NCBI GenBank assembly: GCA_934746015.1
Contig: CAKVEW010000006.1
Location: 1-64,000, forward strand
DNA length: 64,000 bases
DNA from: an uncultured Clostridium sp.
GTDB lineage: Bacteria > Bacillota > Clostridia > Clostridiales > Clostridiaceae
Direction: 5' to 3'
The notes beneath the pieces were generated by a model. It did not search any database, had not been told where the DNA came from, and saw only the letters and a program-made list of their open reading frames with translations. Each line of letters starts with the position of its first letter. Within the stretch, counting starts at the first letter, position 1. Position numbers and translations under genes: made by a program. Positions 52,685 to 62,072 of this stretch are shown one piece after another.

Positions 52685-54145
52685 CTAAGCTAATAAATTT
52701 ACATTTCCTTCATTAAGTAAATCTTCAACAATTTCCTCTTCATCTAAAGATATATTATTAATTTTACTTATTTTTTGATTTTCAAATTCTTCTTTTGAAT
52801 TTTCCTTACCACTAAAGAAAGTAGTATCTTCATTGTAGATTCCTATATTAACTTCATGAATTCTAATATTTTGATTTTCTAATGTCTTCTTTATATCATT
52901 TAAATTAGAATTTAATAAGTTATAAGTTTCTTTAGATGTGGCCTTTATTTCAGCTTTCATTATTCCTTCCTGAGAAATTAGTTTTATTGTCATTTCACCA
53001 AGTTCTTTTGGATAAATCTTAACATTTAACTCTTCTACTGAATTTTTAACCATATATTTTATATTTTTAATGAAATCTAAATTAATAGTATCTTTATTTA
53101 TAACTACTGGTTCCTTTATTACTTCTATAAATGGATTTGTTTTATTTAATTTATCATAGTAATTTAAAACCTTAGAAAAGCCTTTATCACCATCATCCTC
53201 CAAAATTTTCATAAGAACCTTTTCTTCTTTATTATCCACCTTATTTTTTGAAGCTGTATTATCATTAAAATTACTTTCTTTAAAATCATCCCTTAAAGCA
53301 GAATTTAAATCATTTTTGTTTATATTAGTATCAGTATCAATTAAAGCACTATTATCATTATTTTCTACTTCTTTGTTATTGAAATCATTTTTTGATTCCA
53401 ATATTAAAGTATTAAATATTTCTTTACTAAAATCAGTACTTAAATTTTTTTCTACTTCTTTTACTGTTTTCTCTGGAAGAATATTAACTAGGTTCTTCAG
53501 TTCCTTTAATAAATCAACTTCTATATTATTAATTGATAGATCTTCACTTAATTTATTAGAATTTGCATTATCCAATGCTTGAGCTAGCAAGTTATTGATG
53601 TTATTTAATACTTCCTTAGTATCTTTAGTAGAATTTCCTTCAATAGGATTTAAAACTAAATTAGTATCTTCTTTAAATACTTCATTATCAGAATTATTTA
53701 TAAAACCTAATTTTGATAATTCTTCTATTAATTCTGATTTATCATTACTTATTTCTTCTGGATTAATTGTATTCAAATCTTTCAAATTAACTTCTATAAG
53801 ATTTAATAGTAAAATAATGACTTCATTTAAATCCTCATCTAAAGAATCAACATTAGAATCTTCATCTTTTAATAGTTTCTCAAGTTTTTCTGAAATTTTA
53901 GAAACTAATTCTTTATTAGAAACCTGAATTTCCCCAGAATCTCCATTATCAACACTATTTTTATTAATGTTATTAGTATTTTTTGAAGTGTTTAAGTTAT
54001 TTTCTGAGGTACTATTTTTCACCTCTTTAGATAAATAATTCTTAAAATCAAATTTATTATCAATATTTTTATTATCCGATTTATAGTTTGATTTCATCTC
54101 TTTAAGTTTACTGTTTAAGTTAACCAATACAGACGTATCTACCAC
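52685..54145 (-). CDS. fliK: Hook-length control protein FliK
   Basis: The 486-residue protein is strongly Asn/Asp/Lys/Ser rich for most of its length, as expected for the unstructured ruler. The C-terminal domain (Flg_hook, PF02120) begins around 360: VEELNVKIYPKELGEMTIKL. It measures hook length and switches FlhB specificity. The start is GTG at 54145, with AAAGGAGG 8 bases upstream. Confidence 0.9.
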   Translation of the reverse strand: MVDTSVLVNLNSKLKEMKSNYKSDNKNIDNKFDFKNYLSKEVKNSTSENNLNTSKNTNNINKNSVDNGDSGEIQVSNKELVSKISEKLEKLLKDEDSNVDSLDEDLNEVIILLLNLIEVNLKDLNTINPEEISNDKSELIEELSKLGFINNSDNEVFKEDTNLVLNPIEGNSTKDTKEVLNNINNLLAQALDNANSNKLSEDLSINNIEVDLLKELKNLVNILPEKTVKEVEKNLSTDFSKEIFNTLILESKNDFNNKEVENNDNSALIDTDTNINKNDLNSALRDDFKESNFNDNTASKNKVDNKEEKVLMKILEDDGDKGFSKVLNYYDKLNKTNPFIEVIKEPVVINKDTINLDFIKNIKYMVKNSVEELNVKIYPKELGEMTIKLISQEGIMKAEIKATSKETYNLLNSNLNDIKKTLENQNIRIHEVNIGIYNEDTTFFSGKENSKEEFENQKISKINNISLDEEEIVEDLLNEGNVNLLA

Positions 54146-54160
54146 CTATATCACCTCCTT

Positions 54161-54592
54161 TCAATGATTCCTTATGTAAGCATATAGAGAAAGTTCATCA
54201 ATTAAAATTTGTTCCTTTCTCGATTCTTCTTTTGTGTATTCTGTATATTTTCTTTCTTTCAATATATCAACAGTCTTCCTATCTACTTGCTTTTTTATTA
54301 AATCTTCTCTTCGTATTTCTAATTCTTTATTTTTAATTACTAAATTCTTCTCTGTTTCAGATATACCCTTATCTAGTGCGAATAAATAATTACGTTTTAT
54401 TTTTTGATAAACTACAGTTTCTCCCTCTTTAATTCCATTGTATTTTTGATAACTTTCTTTAAGGCCTGTAAGTTTTATTTCAGTCTCTTGTTTTTCTCTT
54501 TGAGTCTTTGTAAAATTTCTTTTACTTTCGTCCTCTTTTTCTATTCTTATTTCTAGAAGCTTTTCTAAACTAAACTTAAATTTTTTTGACAT
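54161..54592 (-). CDS. fliJ: Flagellar export chaperone FliJ
   Basis: The 143-residue protein is one long coiled coil typical of FliJ: FKFSLEKLLEIRIEKEDE, then continuous charged heptads. It links FliI to FlhA in export. It is located directly after fliI. Confidence 0.9.
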   Translation of the reverse strand: MSKKFKFSLEKLLEIRIEKEDESKRNFTKTQREKQETEIKLTGLKESYQKYNGIKEGETVVYQKIKRNYLFALDKGISETEKNLVIKNKELEIRREDLIKKQVDRKTVDILKERKYTEYTKEESRKEQILIDELSLYAYIRNH

Positions 54593-54606
54593 AACTATAC
54601 ATCCTC

Positions 54607-55917
54607 TTAACTTCTAAATATTGAAACTAATCCACCTAAAGAAGTATTAAAATCTGATTTTTCAGTAATAGACTGCTTTAAATATTTATTTAACTTATCA
54701 TTAAATTGAATAGATAAATCTATTTTCTTATTACTGCCTCTAACGTATGCTCCTAAGTTAATCAAGTCTTCTGCATCCTTATATGTAGCAAGTAAATCTC
54801 TTCCAAAGGAAGCTGCCTCCTTATGATCTTCTGTTGCAATATTAGGCATAAGTCTACTTATACTATTTAAAATATCTATGGCAGGATAATGGTTTTTATG
54901 GGCTAATTGTCTTGATAAAACTATATGTCCATCTAATATACCTCTAACAGCATCTGCTATTGGTTCATTAAAGTCATCTCCATCTACTAAAACAGTATAA
55001 AATGCTGTAATAGAACCCTTATCTGATGTACCTGATCTTTCCATAAGCTTAGGTAATTTTGCAAAAACTGATGGTGTATATCCTTTTTGAGCTGGTGGCT
55101 CTCCTATCGCTAGTCCAACTTCTCTTTGAGCCATGGCAAATCTAGTTACAGAGTCCATCATCAATATAACTTTTTTACCCTTATCTCTAAAATACTCTGC
55201 TATAGCTGTAGCAGTTAATGCTCCTTTTATTCTTATTAATGCAGGCTTGTCAGAAGTTGCACATACAACTACTGACTTTTTCATACCTTCTGGTCCTAAA
55301 TCCTTTTCAATAAATTCTAGGACCTCTCTTCCTCTTTCACCAATAAGAGATATAATATTTATATCTGCTTCTGCTTCTCTTGCTATCATTCCTAAAGTAG
55401 TACTTTTCCCTACTCCTGAACCTGCAAATATTCCAATTCTTTGGCCTTCTCCAACTGTTAAAAAACCATCTATAGCTCTTACCCCTGTTGGCAATATTTC
55501 AGTAATCCTCTTTCTTTTAAGAGGATCTGGAGGTTGATTCTCTATTGGATACGTTTCTCCCTTTATTAAAGTTTCCTCTTCTAAAGGATTTCCAAGTCCA
55601 TCTAAAACCTTTCCTAATAAATCCTCTGAACATTTTACCTCTAGTGGTCTTCTTTCTGGTACAACTCTACATCCTGGTGCTATACCAATAAGTTCTCCTA
55701 AAGGCATTAATAACACTGCATCTTCTCTAAAACCTACAACTTCACATTTAATTGGATGTCCCTCTTGATTGTAAATAGTACATAACTCTCCAACAAAGGC
55801 TTTTACTCCTTGTACTTCTATAGTTAAACCTATTACTTCTTTTACACTTCCTTCTAAATAGCTAGTATTAATTTCTCTTATCCTCTTATTAATTGAATTA
55901 AAATCTACTTCTATCAT
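54607..55917 (-). CDS. fliI: Flagellar export ATPase FliI
   Basis: The 436-residue protein is an F1-beta-like hexameric ATPase. Walker A is GIFAGSGVGKST; the catalytic Glu lies in IGERGREVLEF and Walker B in VILMMDSVTRFA. Signature PPAQKGYTPSVFA is present. It powers or primes flagellar protein export with FliH and FliJ. Confidence 0.96.
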   Translation of the reverse strand: MIEVDFNSINKRIREINTSYLEGSVKEVIGLTIEVQGVKAFVGELCTIYNQEGHPIKCEVVGFREDAVLLMPLGELIGIAPGCRVVPERRPLEVKCSEDLLGKVLDGLGNPLEEETLIKGETYPIENQPPDPLKRKRITEILPTGVRAIDGFLTVGEGQRIGIFAGSGVGKSTTLGMIAREAEADINIISLIGERGREVLEFIEKDLGPEGMKKSVVVCATSDKPALIRIKGALTATAIAEYFRDKGKKVILMMDSVTRFAMAQREVGLAIGEPPAQKGYTPSVFAKLPKLMERSGTSDKGSITAFYTVLVDGDDFNEPIADAVRGILDGHIVLSRQLAHKNHYPAIDILNSISRLMPNIATEDHKEAASFGRDLLATYKDAEDLINLGAYVRGSNKKIDLSIQFNDKLNKYLKQSITEKSDFNTSLGGLVSIFRS

Positions 55918-55928
55918 ATTTACACCTA

Positions 55929-56693
55929 TTATTTAAACAATGCATTTTCAAGTTTTTCTAAGGCTATATCTAAGCCAACTGTGGCTTTACCAGTCCCTTT
56001 ATCAATTATTGCATTTCCAGGTTCCATAAGTTCATCTTCTAATATAAATATTTCTCCTTTAATGGCATAGGCTTTCTTATAATAGTCAGCCTTCTCTTTT
56101 ATTGCTTTTACATGAACATTATTGCATCGAATAATTATATTTTCTTCACCTTTAGCTTCTTCTAGAACATTTTCTACTAAAGGAAGCATACCTTCTGAAA
56201 GCTTTAATTCACTTTTAGCAATAATCTTTGCCATATCAAATGCAAGCTTTAATATTTCCTTTTCCTTACTAAGTAAGTATTCTTTATATTCCTTACTTGC
56301 TTCTTCTAAAATATTTTCAGCTCTATCTATTTTTTCTTTTACTTCCTTTTCTGTTTCTAATTTAACCTTTTCAATGGCCTCTGAATATCCATTTTTATAT
56401 CCATCTTCATAACCATTTTCTTTGCCTTGATTGTATCCTTCTTCATAGGCCTTTTTTTCTACTTCATATGCTATTTTTTCAGATTTCATTTTAATATCTT
56501 CTGCTTCTATCTTAGCTTTCTTAATTATATTAAATCCTAATGCTTCATAATTCTTTCTAAATTCATCTTCTATTGAATATACTTGCTCCTCAATTTCTTC
56601 TTCATAATTAGATATTTTATAATTTGTTTCAATAATCTTCTTTGAAGCCTCCAAAGCTGAAGCACTTTTAATTAAATTATATGATGATTGCAT
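55929..56693 (-). CDS. fliH: Flagellar export stator protein FliH
   Basis: The 254-residue protein has a Glu/Lys-rich coiled coil containing Gly-containing helical repeats (EGYNQGKENGYEDGYKNG). A C-terminal domain resembling V/F-ATPase delta/E subunits follows. It binds FliI. The start used is the ATG at 56693, with GAGGTGGAGAAG upstream. It overlaps the fliG stop by 17 bases, so the two are coupled. Confidence 0.9.
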   Translation of the reverse strand: MQSSYNLIKSASALEASKKIIETNYKISNYEEEIEEQVYSIEDEFRKNYEALGFNIIKKAKIEAEDIKMKSEKIAYEVEKKAYEEGYNQGKENGYEDGYKNGYSEAIEKVKLETEKEVKEKIDRAENILEEASKEYKEYLLSKEKEILKLAFDMAKIIAKSELKLSEGMLPLVENVLEEAKGEENIIIRCNNVHVKAIKEKADYYKKAYAIKGEIFILEDELMEPGNAIIDKGTGKATVGLDIALEKLENALFK

Positions 56694-57693
56694 CTTCTCC
56701 ACCTCTTGAAATAATAATTTCTTGAGCATCGTCTAATCTTCTAATAATAGCAACAATTTTTTGTTGAGATTTTTCAACATCCATAAGCCTTACTGGTCCT
56801 AAGAATTCCATATCTTCCTTTAAAGAAGCAGCGGCTCTCTTAGATTGATTTCTGTAAATTGCAGTAGCCACTTCATCAGAACTTCCTTTAAGAGCAAGGG
56901 CAAGTTCTTTACCATCAACTTCTCTAAGGATTCTTTGAATAGATATATCATCAAGAGTAATAATATCTTCAAATACAAACATTGAGCTCTTAACAATATC
57001 AGCAAGTTCTGCATCTTCTCTTTCTAAGCTTTCAGTAATATTCTTTTCAGTAGTTCTATCTACTTGATTTAAGATATCAACTAAAGATTCAACTCCACCT
57101 AAAGATGTCATTTCACTTCTAACAACAGTACTTAATTTGTTTTCTAAAACCTTTTCTATTTCTTTAATTACCATAGGAGATGTATTGCTCATTGTAGCTA
57201 TTCTATAAGCAACATCACTTTGGGTATCTTCAGGAAGTTCAGCAAGAACTTGTGCCGCTTTATCAGCTTGTAAATAGCAAAGAATTAAAGCAATTGTCTG
57301 TGGATGCTCGTAACTAATTACATTTAATAGTTGATGAGCATCAGCTTTTCTCGCAATAGAAAATGGTCTATATTGTTGAGTTGCTTCTGTTACTTTGCTT
57401 AATATTTCATTTGCTCTTTGAGTTCCTAAAGCTCTAGATAATAAAGTTCTAGCGTAATCAAGACCGCCCTCTATAATATAGTCTCTAGCCTTATTCATCT
57501 CTAAAAATTCATCTAAAATACTTTCTCTTTGATCTGCTGATACTGTTGATATATTGGCTATTTCATATGTTATTTTTTGAATTTCAGATTCTGGCAGTTT
57601 TTTCAAAATCCCAGAGGATGCCTCAGGACCAAGTGTTATAAATAATATAGCTGCCTTTTTTACTCCATTTAATTTAACTGCTTCTCTTGCCAT
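56677..57693 (-). CDS. fliG: Flagellar motor switch protein FliG
   Basis: The 338-residue rotor protein of normal length has N-terminal LNGVKKAAILFITLGPEAS. The middle-domain EHPQTIALIL motif and the C-terminal charged torque helix (VFEDIITLDDISIQRILREVD) are present. The start is the ATG at 57693, with AGAGGTGAT upstream; the longer frame starts in that site. It transmits torque between MotA and the MS ring. Confidence 0.95.
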   Translation of the reverse strand: MAREAVKLNGVKKAAILFITLGPEASSGILKKLPESEIQKITYEIANISTVSADQRESILDEFLEMNKARDYIIEGGLDYARTLLSRALGTQRANEILSKVTEATQQYRPFSIARKADAHQLLNVISYEHPQTIALILCYLQADKAAQVLAELPEDTQSDVAYRIATMSNTSPMVIKEIEKVLENKLSTVVRSEMTSLGGVESLVDILNQVDRTTEKNITESLEREDAELADIVKSSMFVFEDIITLDDISIQRILREVDGKELALALKGSSDEVATAIYRNQSKRAAASLKEDMEFLGPVRLMDVEKSQQKIVAIIRRLDDAQEIIISRGGEDAIII

Positions 57694-57697
57694 ATTA

Positions 57698-59257
57698 TCA
57701 CCTCTCACTTTCGGCTAACCAAGCTTTAATTATATCTACAACTTGATCTGGTTTATCAGTAGCATATTGCTTTATTTCATTTTCAATGTGTATTTTAGGA
57801 TTAATAGTATCAAAGTTAATACTTGGAACTTCATCATTTTCATTATCAGAATTTCTATCATCAATCACAACGTCTAATAGATTTTCCTTTTCTTCTTTAT
57901 TCTTTTTCTTTCTTCTAATAATCATTATAATTGCTGCAACTAAAATCAAACCTATAAGTCCTAATATAGAATATAAGATAATCTTATTTCTATTATTTAA
58001 AGCTAGTCCTCCATTATTAGATTCCGTGCCTTCTCCTGATCCTTCCTTACCAATTGGATCAAATGTAATTCCTACTACTGAAATACTATCTCCTCTATCA
58101 GTCTTTATACCAATAGCATTGGCTACTGATTTTTCTAAAGCCGCTTGTACATTCCCATCAATATTTCCATCAATGAAAACTGAAGCTGTTAATCTTTTAA
58201 CTTCACCTGGAGCACTTATTGTCTTTGTTTCAGTCTTTCCAATCTCATAATTTGTATTTACTTCTTGTCTTGAAGATCCATTATTATTAGTTTCTTCATC
58301 TATGGTATTACCCATATTGTTATCTACAGGGCTAGCACTTGCTTCACCAGCATCACTGCCATTTATTTCTTTTATTACTTGTTGACTTACTATAACTTTA
58401 TTAGGATCTATTACTGTTTCTGTTTTTTGTCTTGAATCAAAATCCAAATCTACATTTACTGAACTTTTAACCTTATCTTTTCCTACTACAGGCTCTAATA
58501 ATTCAATAATAGATTTTTGAAGTTCATCTTCATACTTCTTTTCTAATGAAAACTGTTGACCTACTGCATCAGAACTTACTGCTACACTATCTTCATCAAA
58601 TAAGCCTTCTGTTAGTAAATTCATATTATCATCTACAACTTCAATATTTTCCTCTGGAACATTTTCTGTACTTCTTGAAACAAGAGCTACTATTGACTTA
58701 ACTTGTTCCTTGCTTAATTTATTTCCAGAAGCTATTTTTAAGTAAACAGCAGCCTTGCCTGGCTCCTTATCTTCTACAAATACCGAATCCTTTGATGGTG
58801 TTATATGTACTCTTGCAGTTTCTACTTGAGGAAAACTTTTAATAGTCTTTTCTAATTCTCCCTGCTGCATTCTTAATTTCTTAAGTTTAAATTCTTCATC
58901 AGTCATTCCAAAGGAACTTCCTGAATCCATAAGTTCATATCCAGTGCTTCCATTTGATAACTCTGGAGCTAATTCTAATCTTAACTTGTCCACTTCAGAT
59001 TTTGGTACTAGTATTGTATCCCCTTCTATTTTCATATCTACCTTTTTCTCATTTAGCTTATTAATTACAACTTGTGCGTCTGTTGTATCTAAGCTAGAAA
59101 ATAAAACTTTATACTTAGTAGCTGAGCTATAAAAGAACATTGATATAACTGCAATGATAAAAGTAACTATAGTTGCAATTATTGCTATTTTTATACCCTT
59201 ATTAAATGTCTTAAACCTTCCCCATAACTTACTAAGATTTTCTTTAAGCTTATCCAT
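57698..59257 (-). CDS. fliF: Flagellar MS-ring protein FliF
   Basis: The 519-residue protein has an N-terminal transmembrane helix, then RBM1 and RBM2 (YKVLFSSLDTTDAQVVINKL, RVHITPSKDSVFV). The periplasmic beta-collar region and a C-terminal transmembrane helix (about 427-447) follow. The acidic FliG-binding tail (LLDVVIDDRNSDNENDE) is at the end. The start is the ATG at 59257; the GTG four codons earlier lies inside the GGAG site. Base of the motor. Confidence 0.94.
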   Translation of the reverse strand: MDKLKENLSKLWGRFKTFNKGIKIAIIATIVTFIIAVISMFFYSSATKYKVLFSSLDTTDAQVVINKLNEKKVDMKIEGDTILVPKSEVDKLRLELAPELSNGSTGYELMDSGSSFGMTDEEFKLKKLRMQQGELEKTIKSFPQVETARVHITPSKDSVFVEDKEPGKAAVYLKIASGNKLSKEQVKSIVALVSRSTENVPEENIEVVDDNMNLLTEGLFDEDSVAVSSDAVGQQFSLEKKYEDELQKSIIELLEPVVGKDKVKSSVNVDLDFDSRQKTETVIDPNKVIVSQQVIKEINGSDAGEASASPVDNNMGNTIDEETNNNGSSRQEVNTNYEIGKTETKTISAPGEVKRLTASVFIDGNIDGNVQAALEKSVANAIGIKTDRGDSISVVGITFDPIGKEGSGEGTESNNGGLALNNRNKIILYSILGLIGLILVAAIIMIIRRKKKNKEEKENLLDVVIDDRNSDNENDEVPSINFDTINPKIHIENEIKQYATDKPDQVVDIIKAWLAESER

Positions 59258-59278
59258 TAATAATAGCACTCCTTCGTA

Positions 59279-59578
59279 TTACAATTGCATTCTATTTAAT
59301 TCTTGAACTGCCTCCACAACTTTATTTCTTACTTGAATAGCTAGTTGAAGTGACATTTTCGCCTCCTCCATACTTAAGATCATTTCATGAACATCTATAT
59401 CTTTTCCTAAAACAAAATCATTAGTTATGTTATCTGCTTCTATCTGATCTTGATTTACTTTATCTAGATTTTCCTTTAATATGTTCTGAAATGAATTTGA
59501 AGAATTGTTATTATTAGTGCCAGTTATATTAGTATTTTCAAAAACCTTTTCTACTGGAACAAAATTATTAATTATCAA
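59279..59578 (-). CDS. fliE: Flagellar basal body junction protein FliE
   Basis: The 99-residue protein has a variable N-terminus then SFQNILKENLDKVNQDQIEAD and the conserved C-terminal VHEMILSMEEAKMSLQLAIQVRNK. It links the MS ring to the rod. It is 9 bases before fliF. Confidence 0.93.
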   Translation of the reverse strand: MIINNFVPVEKVFENTNITGTNNNNSSNSFQNILKENLDKVNQDQIEADNITNDFVLGKDIDVHEMILSMEEAKMSLQLAIQVRNKVVEAVQELNRMQL

Positions 59579-59584
59579 TATAAG

Positions 59585-59989
59585 CTACCTCCCTAACTCT
59601 AGTGTCTTTGTAAACATGCTTTTTGTTGCATTAAGTGTATCTATATTAGCTTCATAGGACCTAGAAGCTGCAATCATATCTGCCATTTCATTTAGTAAAT
59701 TAACATTTGGCATAGTAACATATCCATTTGCGTCTGCATCTGGATGAGTTGGATCATAAACCTCTTTTAATGGAGATTCATCTTCTACTATTCCAACAGC
59801 CTTAACTCCATTTAGTCCTTTTTCCTTATCTAAATTTTCTTGAAAAACAGCAATTTTTCTTACATAAGGTTTTCCATCTTCTCCTCTAGTAGTTGTTACA
59901 TTGGTCATATTAGATGTTACAGTATCCATTCTAAGTCTTTCAGCAGATAATCCACTTGCACTTATTCTCATGGTATTAAATAATCCCAT
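59585..59989 (-). CDS. flgC: Flagellar proximal rod protein FlgC
   Basis: The 134-residue protein starts [22 protein letters not shown] and contains [26 protein letters not shown], both diagnostic of FlgC. It overlaps no gene but follows flgB by 2 bases. Confidence 0.95.
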   Translation of the reverse strand: MGLFNTMRISASGLSAERLRMDTVTSNMTNVTTTRGEDGKPYVRKIAVFQENLDKEKGLNGVKAVGIVEDESPLKEVYDPTHPDADANGYVTMPNVNLLNEMADMIAASRSYEANIDTLNATKSMFTKTLELGR

Positions 59990-59991
59990 AA

Positions 59992-60387
59992 TTAAACATT
60001 CCCCCCTGATATTACAGCTTTAGTCATATTAAGCTTTGAGTTTGCCTGAGTTATTAATGCATTATACATTAGAGTATTTGAAGCTTGATTAATTTTTTCT
60101 AAATCCATATCTACATTATTGCCATCTGTCCTCATACTCGTACTCTTATCCTCTTTTACAGAAATTAAAGATTCATTTAATTCCCCATTCAAATGCACAT
60201 TTTTAGTTCTTTTTAAATTAAACTCATTGGTTGCATTAGTCAAATTCTCTTCAAAAGAAACATAGGATTTTTTAAAATCTTCAGTATTTATATTAGCCAT
60301 ATTATTAGCTATAACTTTACCTCTTAATGCTGAAGCATCTAATCCTAATTTAATAAATTGCATTGAAACATCATTATTAATATTCAT
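59992..60387 (-). CDS. flgB: Flagellar proximal rod protein FlgB
   Basis: The 131-residue rod protein contains [22 protein letters not shown] and the C-terminal [21 protein letters not shown], typical of FlgB. It is the first gene of the 29-gene flagellar operon. GGGGAGAAG precedes the ATG. Confidence 0.95.
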   Translation of the reverse strand: MNINNDVSMQFIKLGLDASALRGKVIANNMANINTEDFKKSYVSFEENLTNATNEFNLKRTKNVHLNGELNESLISVKEDKSTSMRTDGNNVDMDLEKINQASNTLMYNALITQANSKLNMTKAVISGGNV

Positions 60388-60465
60388 AAACTTCTCCCCT
60401 AATCGACATTCAATTTTTTACAGTTTATTTCTTTATTTTTATTTATTATTTTATTTTTTATAAAA

Positions 60466-60494
60466 AGTATAATTATTCCACCGATTGTATGCAA
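60466..60494 (-). promoter_or_regulatory. Sigma-A-type promoter of the flagellar operon
   Basis: On the minus strand TTGCAT (60494-60489), an exact 17-base spacer and TATACT (60471-60466) lie about 80 bases ahead of flgB. There is no sigma-28 motif here, which fits early-class control. Confidence 0.65.
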
Positions 60495-60687
60495 AAATTA
60501 CCTGTATTTACATTATAATTTAATATAAACTATTTTTCTATAATATTTTCATATAAAATGAATATAATTTTTCTACATTTTTCGTATTTTTATTAATATT
60601 TTTAAATATTTTATTTAACTTTGTATTTTAATACATTTTTTACCTGTCAATATTAAATTATTAAAATTTAATTAAAATTATCAAAAA

Positions 60688-60710
60688 AGAGAAGTTCTAA
60701 GAACTTCTCT
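60688..60710. terminator. Terminator of the flagellin-like gene
   Basis: AGAGAAGTTCT (60688-60698) and AGAACTTCTCT (60700-60710) form a near-perfect palindrome. It is preceded by A6 on the plus strand, a T-run for the minus transcript. Confidence 0.75.
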
Positions 60711-60718
60711 ATATAAAT

Positions 60719-61576
60719 TTATTTCATATTCTCAAGTATTCTTAATATTTCTTGTGGAAATCTGTTAGTTTGTTGCATTAATGCAATTGAAGTTTCATGT
60801 AGGACTGATGTCCTTGCATACTCTGCCATCTCTAAAGCAATGTCAGTATCTCTTATTCTACTTTCTGCATTTTCTAAGTTAAATGAAGATCCATTTAAAT
60901 TTTGAGCTGAAGTATCCATTCTATTTTGTATAGCCCCATATCTACTTCTTACAGAATTAACTGTACTTATAGATGATTCAATAATTTCTAAATTCTCATC
61001 TAACTTTTTACTATTTGTTACATCTAATAACTTTAAAGGATTTCCTTTATTATCAGTAAGCATATCTGTGGTTAAATTAAATACTGGGATATCAATTTCT
61101 TCTTGTGAGTTAGCACCTACTAAATGCTTTAAATATTTAGGATAATCATTAGTAGTCACTCTGTCTGAGTTTAATAATTTTACACCATTAAAATCTGAAT
61201 TATTAACTGTATAATCAATATGTTCCTTAAGCTTACTTATTTCATTTTGAATTACTTCTAAATCACTAGCAGTATTAACACCACCTGCTTGCACAGTTAA
61301 TTCCTTTATTCTAATTAAAGATTCACTAACAGTAGATAATGCTCCATCTACTGTTTGCATCATTGATACTCCATCTTGAATATTTCTTTCTGCCATTTGA
61401 AGACCTCTAATTTGTAATCTAAGACCTTCACTTACTCCAAGCTTATTAGGATTATCTTTTGCTGAATTTATTTTTTTCCCACTACTAATTCTATCTAAAG
61501 TTACAGATTGAATAGATACATTATTCTTATAATTTCTGTATACATTTAAAGATTGCATATTCTGATTTAATCTCAT
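60719..61576 (-). CDS. Divergent flagellin-family protein (small flagellin paralogue)
   Basis: The 285-residue protein has the flagellin D0/D1 ends: MRLNQNMQSLNVYRNY and GLRLQIRGLQMAERNIQDG at the N-terminus, and ESRIRDTDIALEMAEYART at the C-terminus. The middle is short. The last residues (LMQQTNRFPQEILRILENMK) differ from the standard QANQxPQxxLxLLR, so it may be a minor or cap-proximal flagellin or a FlgL-like adaptor. The start is the ATG at 61576, with AGGAG 8 bases upstream. A sigma-28-like promoter lies 50-70 bases before it. Confidence 0.82.
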   Translation of the reverse strand: MRLNQNMQSLNVYRNYKNNVSIQSVTLDRISSGKKINSAKDNPNKLGVSEGLRLQIRGLQMAERNIQDGVSMMQTVDGALSTVSESLIRIKELTVQAGGVNTASDLEVIQNEISKLKEHIDYTVNNSDFNGVKLLNSDRVTTNDYPKYLKHLVGANSQEEIDIPVFNLTTDMLTDNKGNPLKLLDVTNSKKLDENLEIIESSISTVNSVRSRYGAIQNRMDTSAQNLNGSSFNLENAESRIRDTDIALEMAEYARTSVLHETSIALMQQTNRFPQEILRILENMK

Positions 61577-62030
61577 AATATTTTCTCCTATACTCATATT
61601 AATTTATTTACTATATTTAAATTATCGTTATTTTAATAAACTTCTTAATTAAAAATAATAATTTTCTAATCAACTATTTAAAATTGTATATCAAATTTTA
61701 TCAATATTCTCTAATATAAAATCAGAATAAAGTATTAAATATAAAATTTTATGTGATATTCATTTTTAATTATATTTAACTAAAACAAGTTTTCTCTAAA
61801 ATATTATCCTTATTTAAATCACAGTATTTTATTTTTCTAATAATTTATCTGTACTATTTAAGTTATCTTCTAGTTATTATTAATTCCTTTTTGTTATATA
61901 ATAGTCTCAAACAAATTACTCTATACTATTAATATTAATACAATTAGTTTTTGTGGTTTGATAGTTATGACCTGAATTTGAAACTGCTCCTTGCATCTCT
62001 ATATTTTTTATATTATTAATACAAATTTTC
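61577..62030. other. Non-coding AT-rich region upstream of the flagellin-like gene
   Basis: About 450 bases with no convincing gene. It holds the sigma-28 promoter at 61622-61648. On the minus strand short open stretches (for example 62001-61924, beginning MQGAVSNSG) have no ribosome site and could be remnants of a decayed gene. Confidence 0.5.
61622..61648 (-). promoter_or_regulatory. Sigma-28 promoter of the flagellin-like gene
   Basis: On the minus strand TTAA (61648-61645), 15 bases and AACGATAA (61629-61622) match TAAA-N15-GCCGATAA closely, 46 bases ahead of the start. Confidence 0.65.
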
Positions 62031-62064
62031 TTATAATCTAAATTATTTTAAATTTAGATTATAA
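62031..62064. terminator. Terminator hairpin after the glycosyltransferase
   Basis: TTATAATCTAAATT (62031-62044) pairs perfectly with AATTTAGATTATAA (62051-62064) around a 6-base loop, 9 bases past the stop. Confidence 0.65.
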
Positions 62065-62072
62065 TGCTAGTT

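Larger units (their letters stand above)
60388..60718. other. Non-coding promoter region of the flagellar operon
   Basis: 331 bases without a gene, extremely AT-rich. It holds the promoter at 60466-60494, a second weaker candidate (TTGACA on the minus strand at 60650-60645) and the flagellin-like terminator. Nothing else is visible. Confidence 0.6.

Noticed and set aside
52685..54145. The low-complexity Asn/Asp/Lys-rich FliK sequence looked like a spurious or horizontally acquired frame.
   Set aside because: FliK rulers are normally disordered and poorly conserved. The C-terminal domain and operon position are correct.
61917..62030. Short minus-strand frame with MQGAVSNSGHNYQTT, possible small gene.
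   Set aside because: No ribosome site, overlap with a terminator on its upstream side, only ~26 codons after the ATG and no conservation evidence. It may be a remnant.
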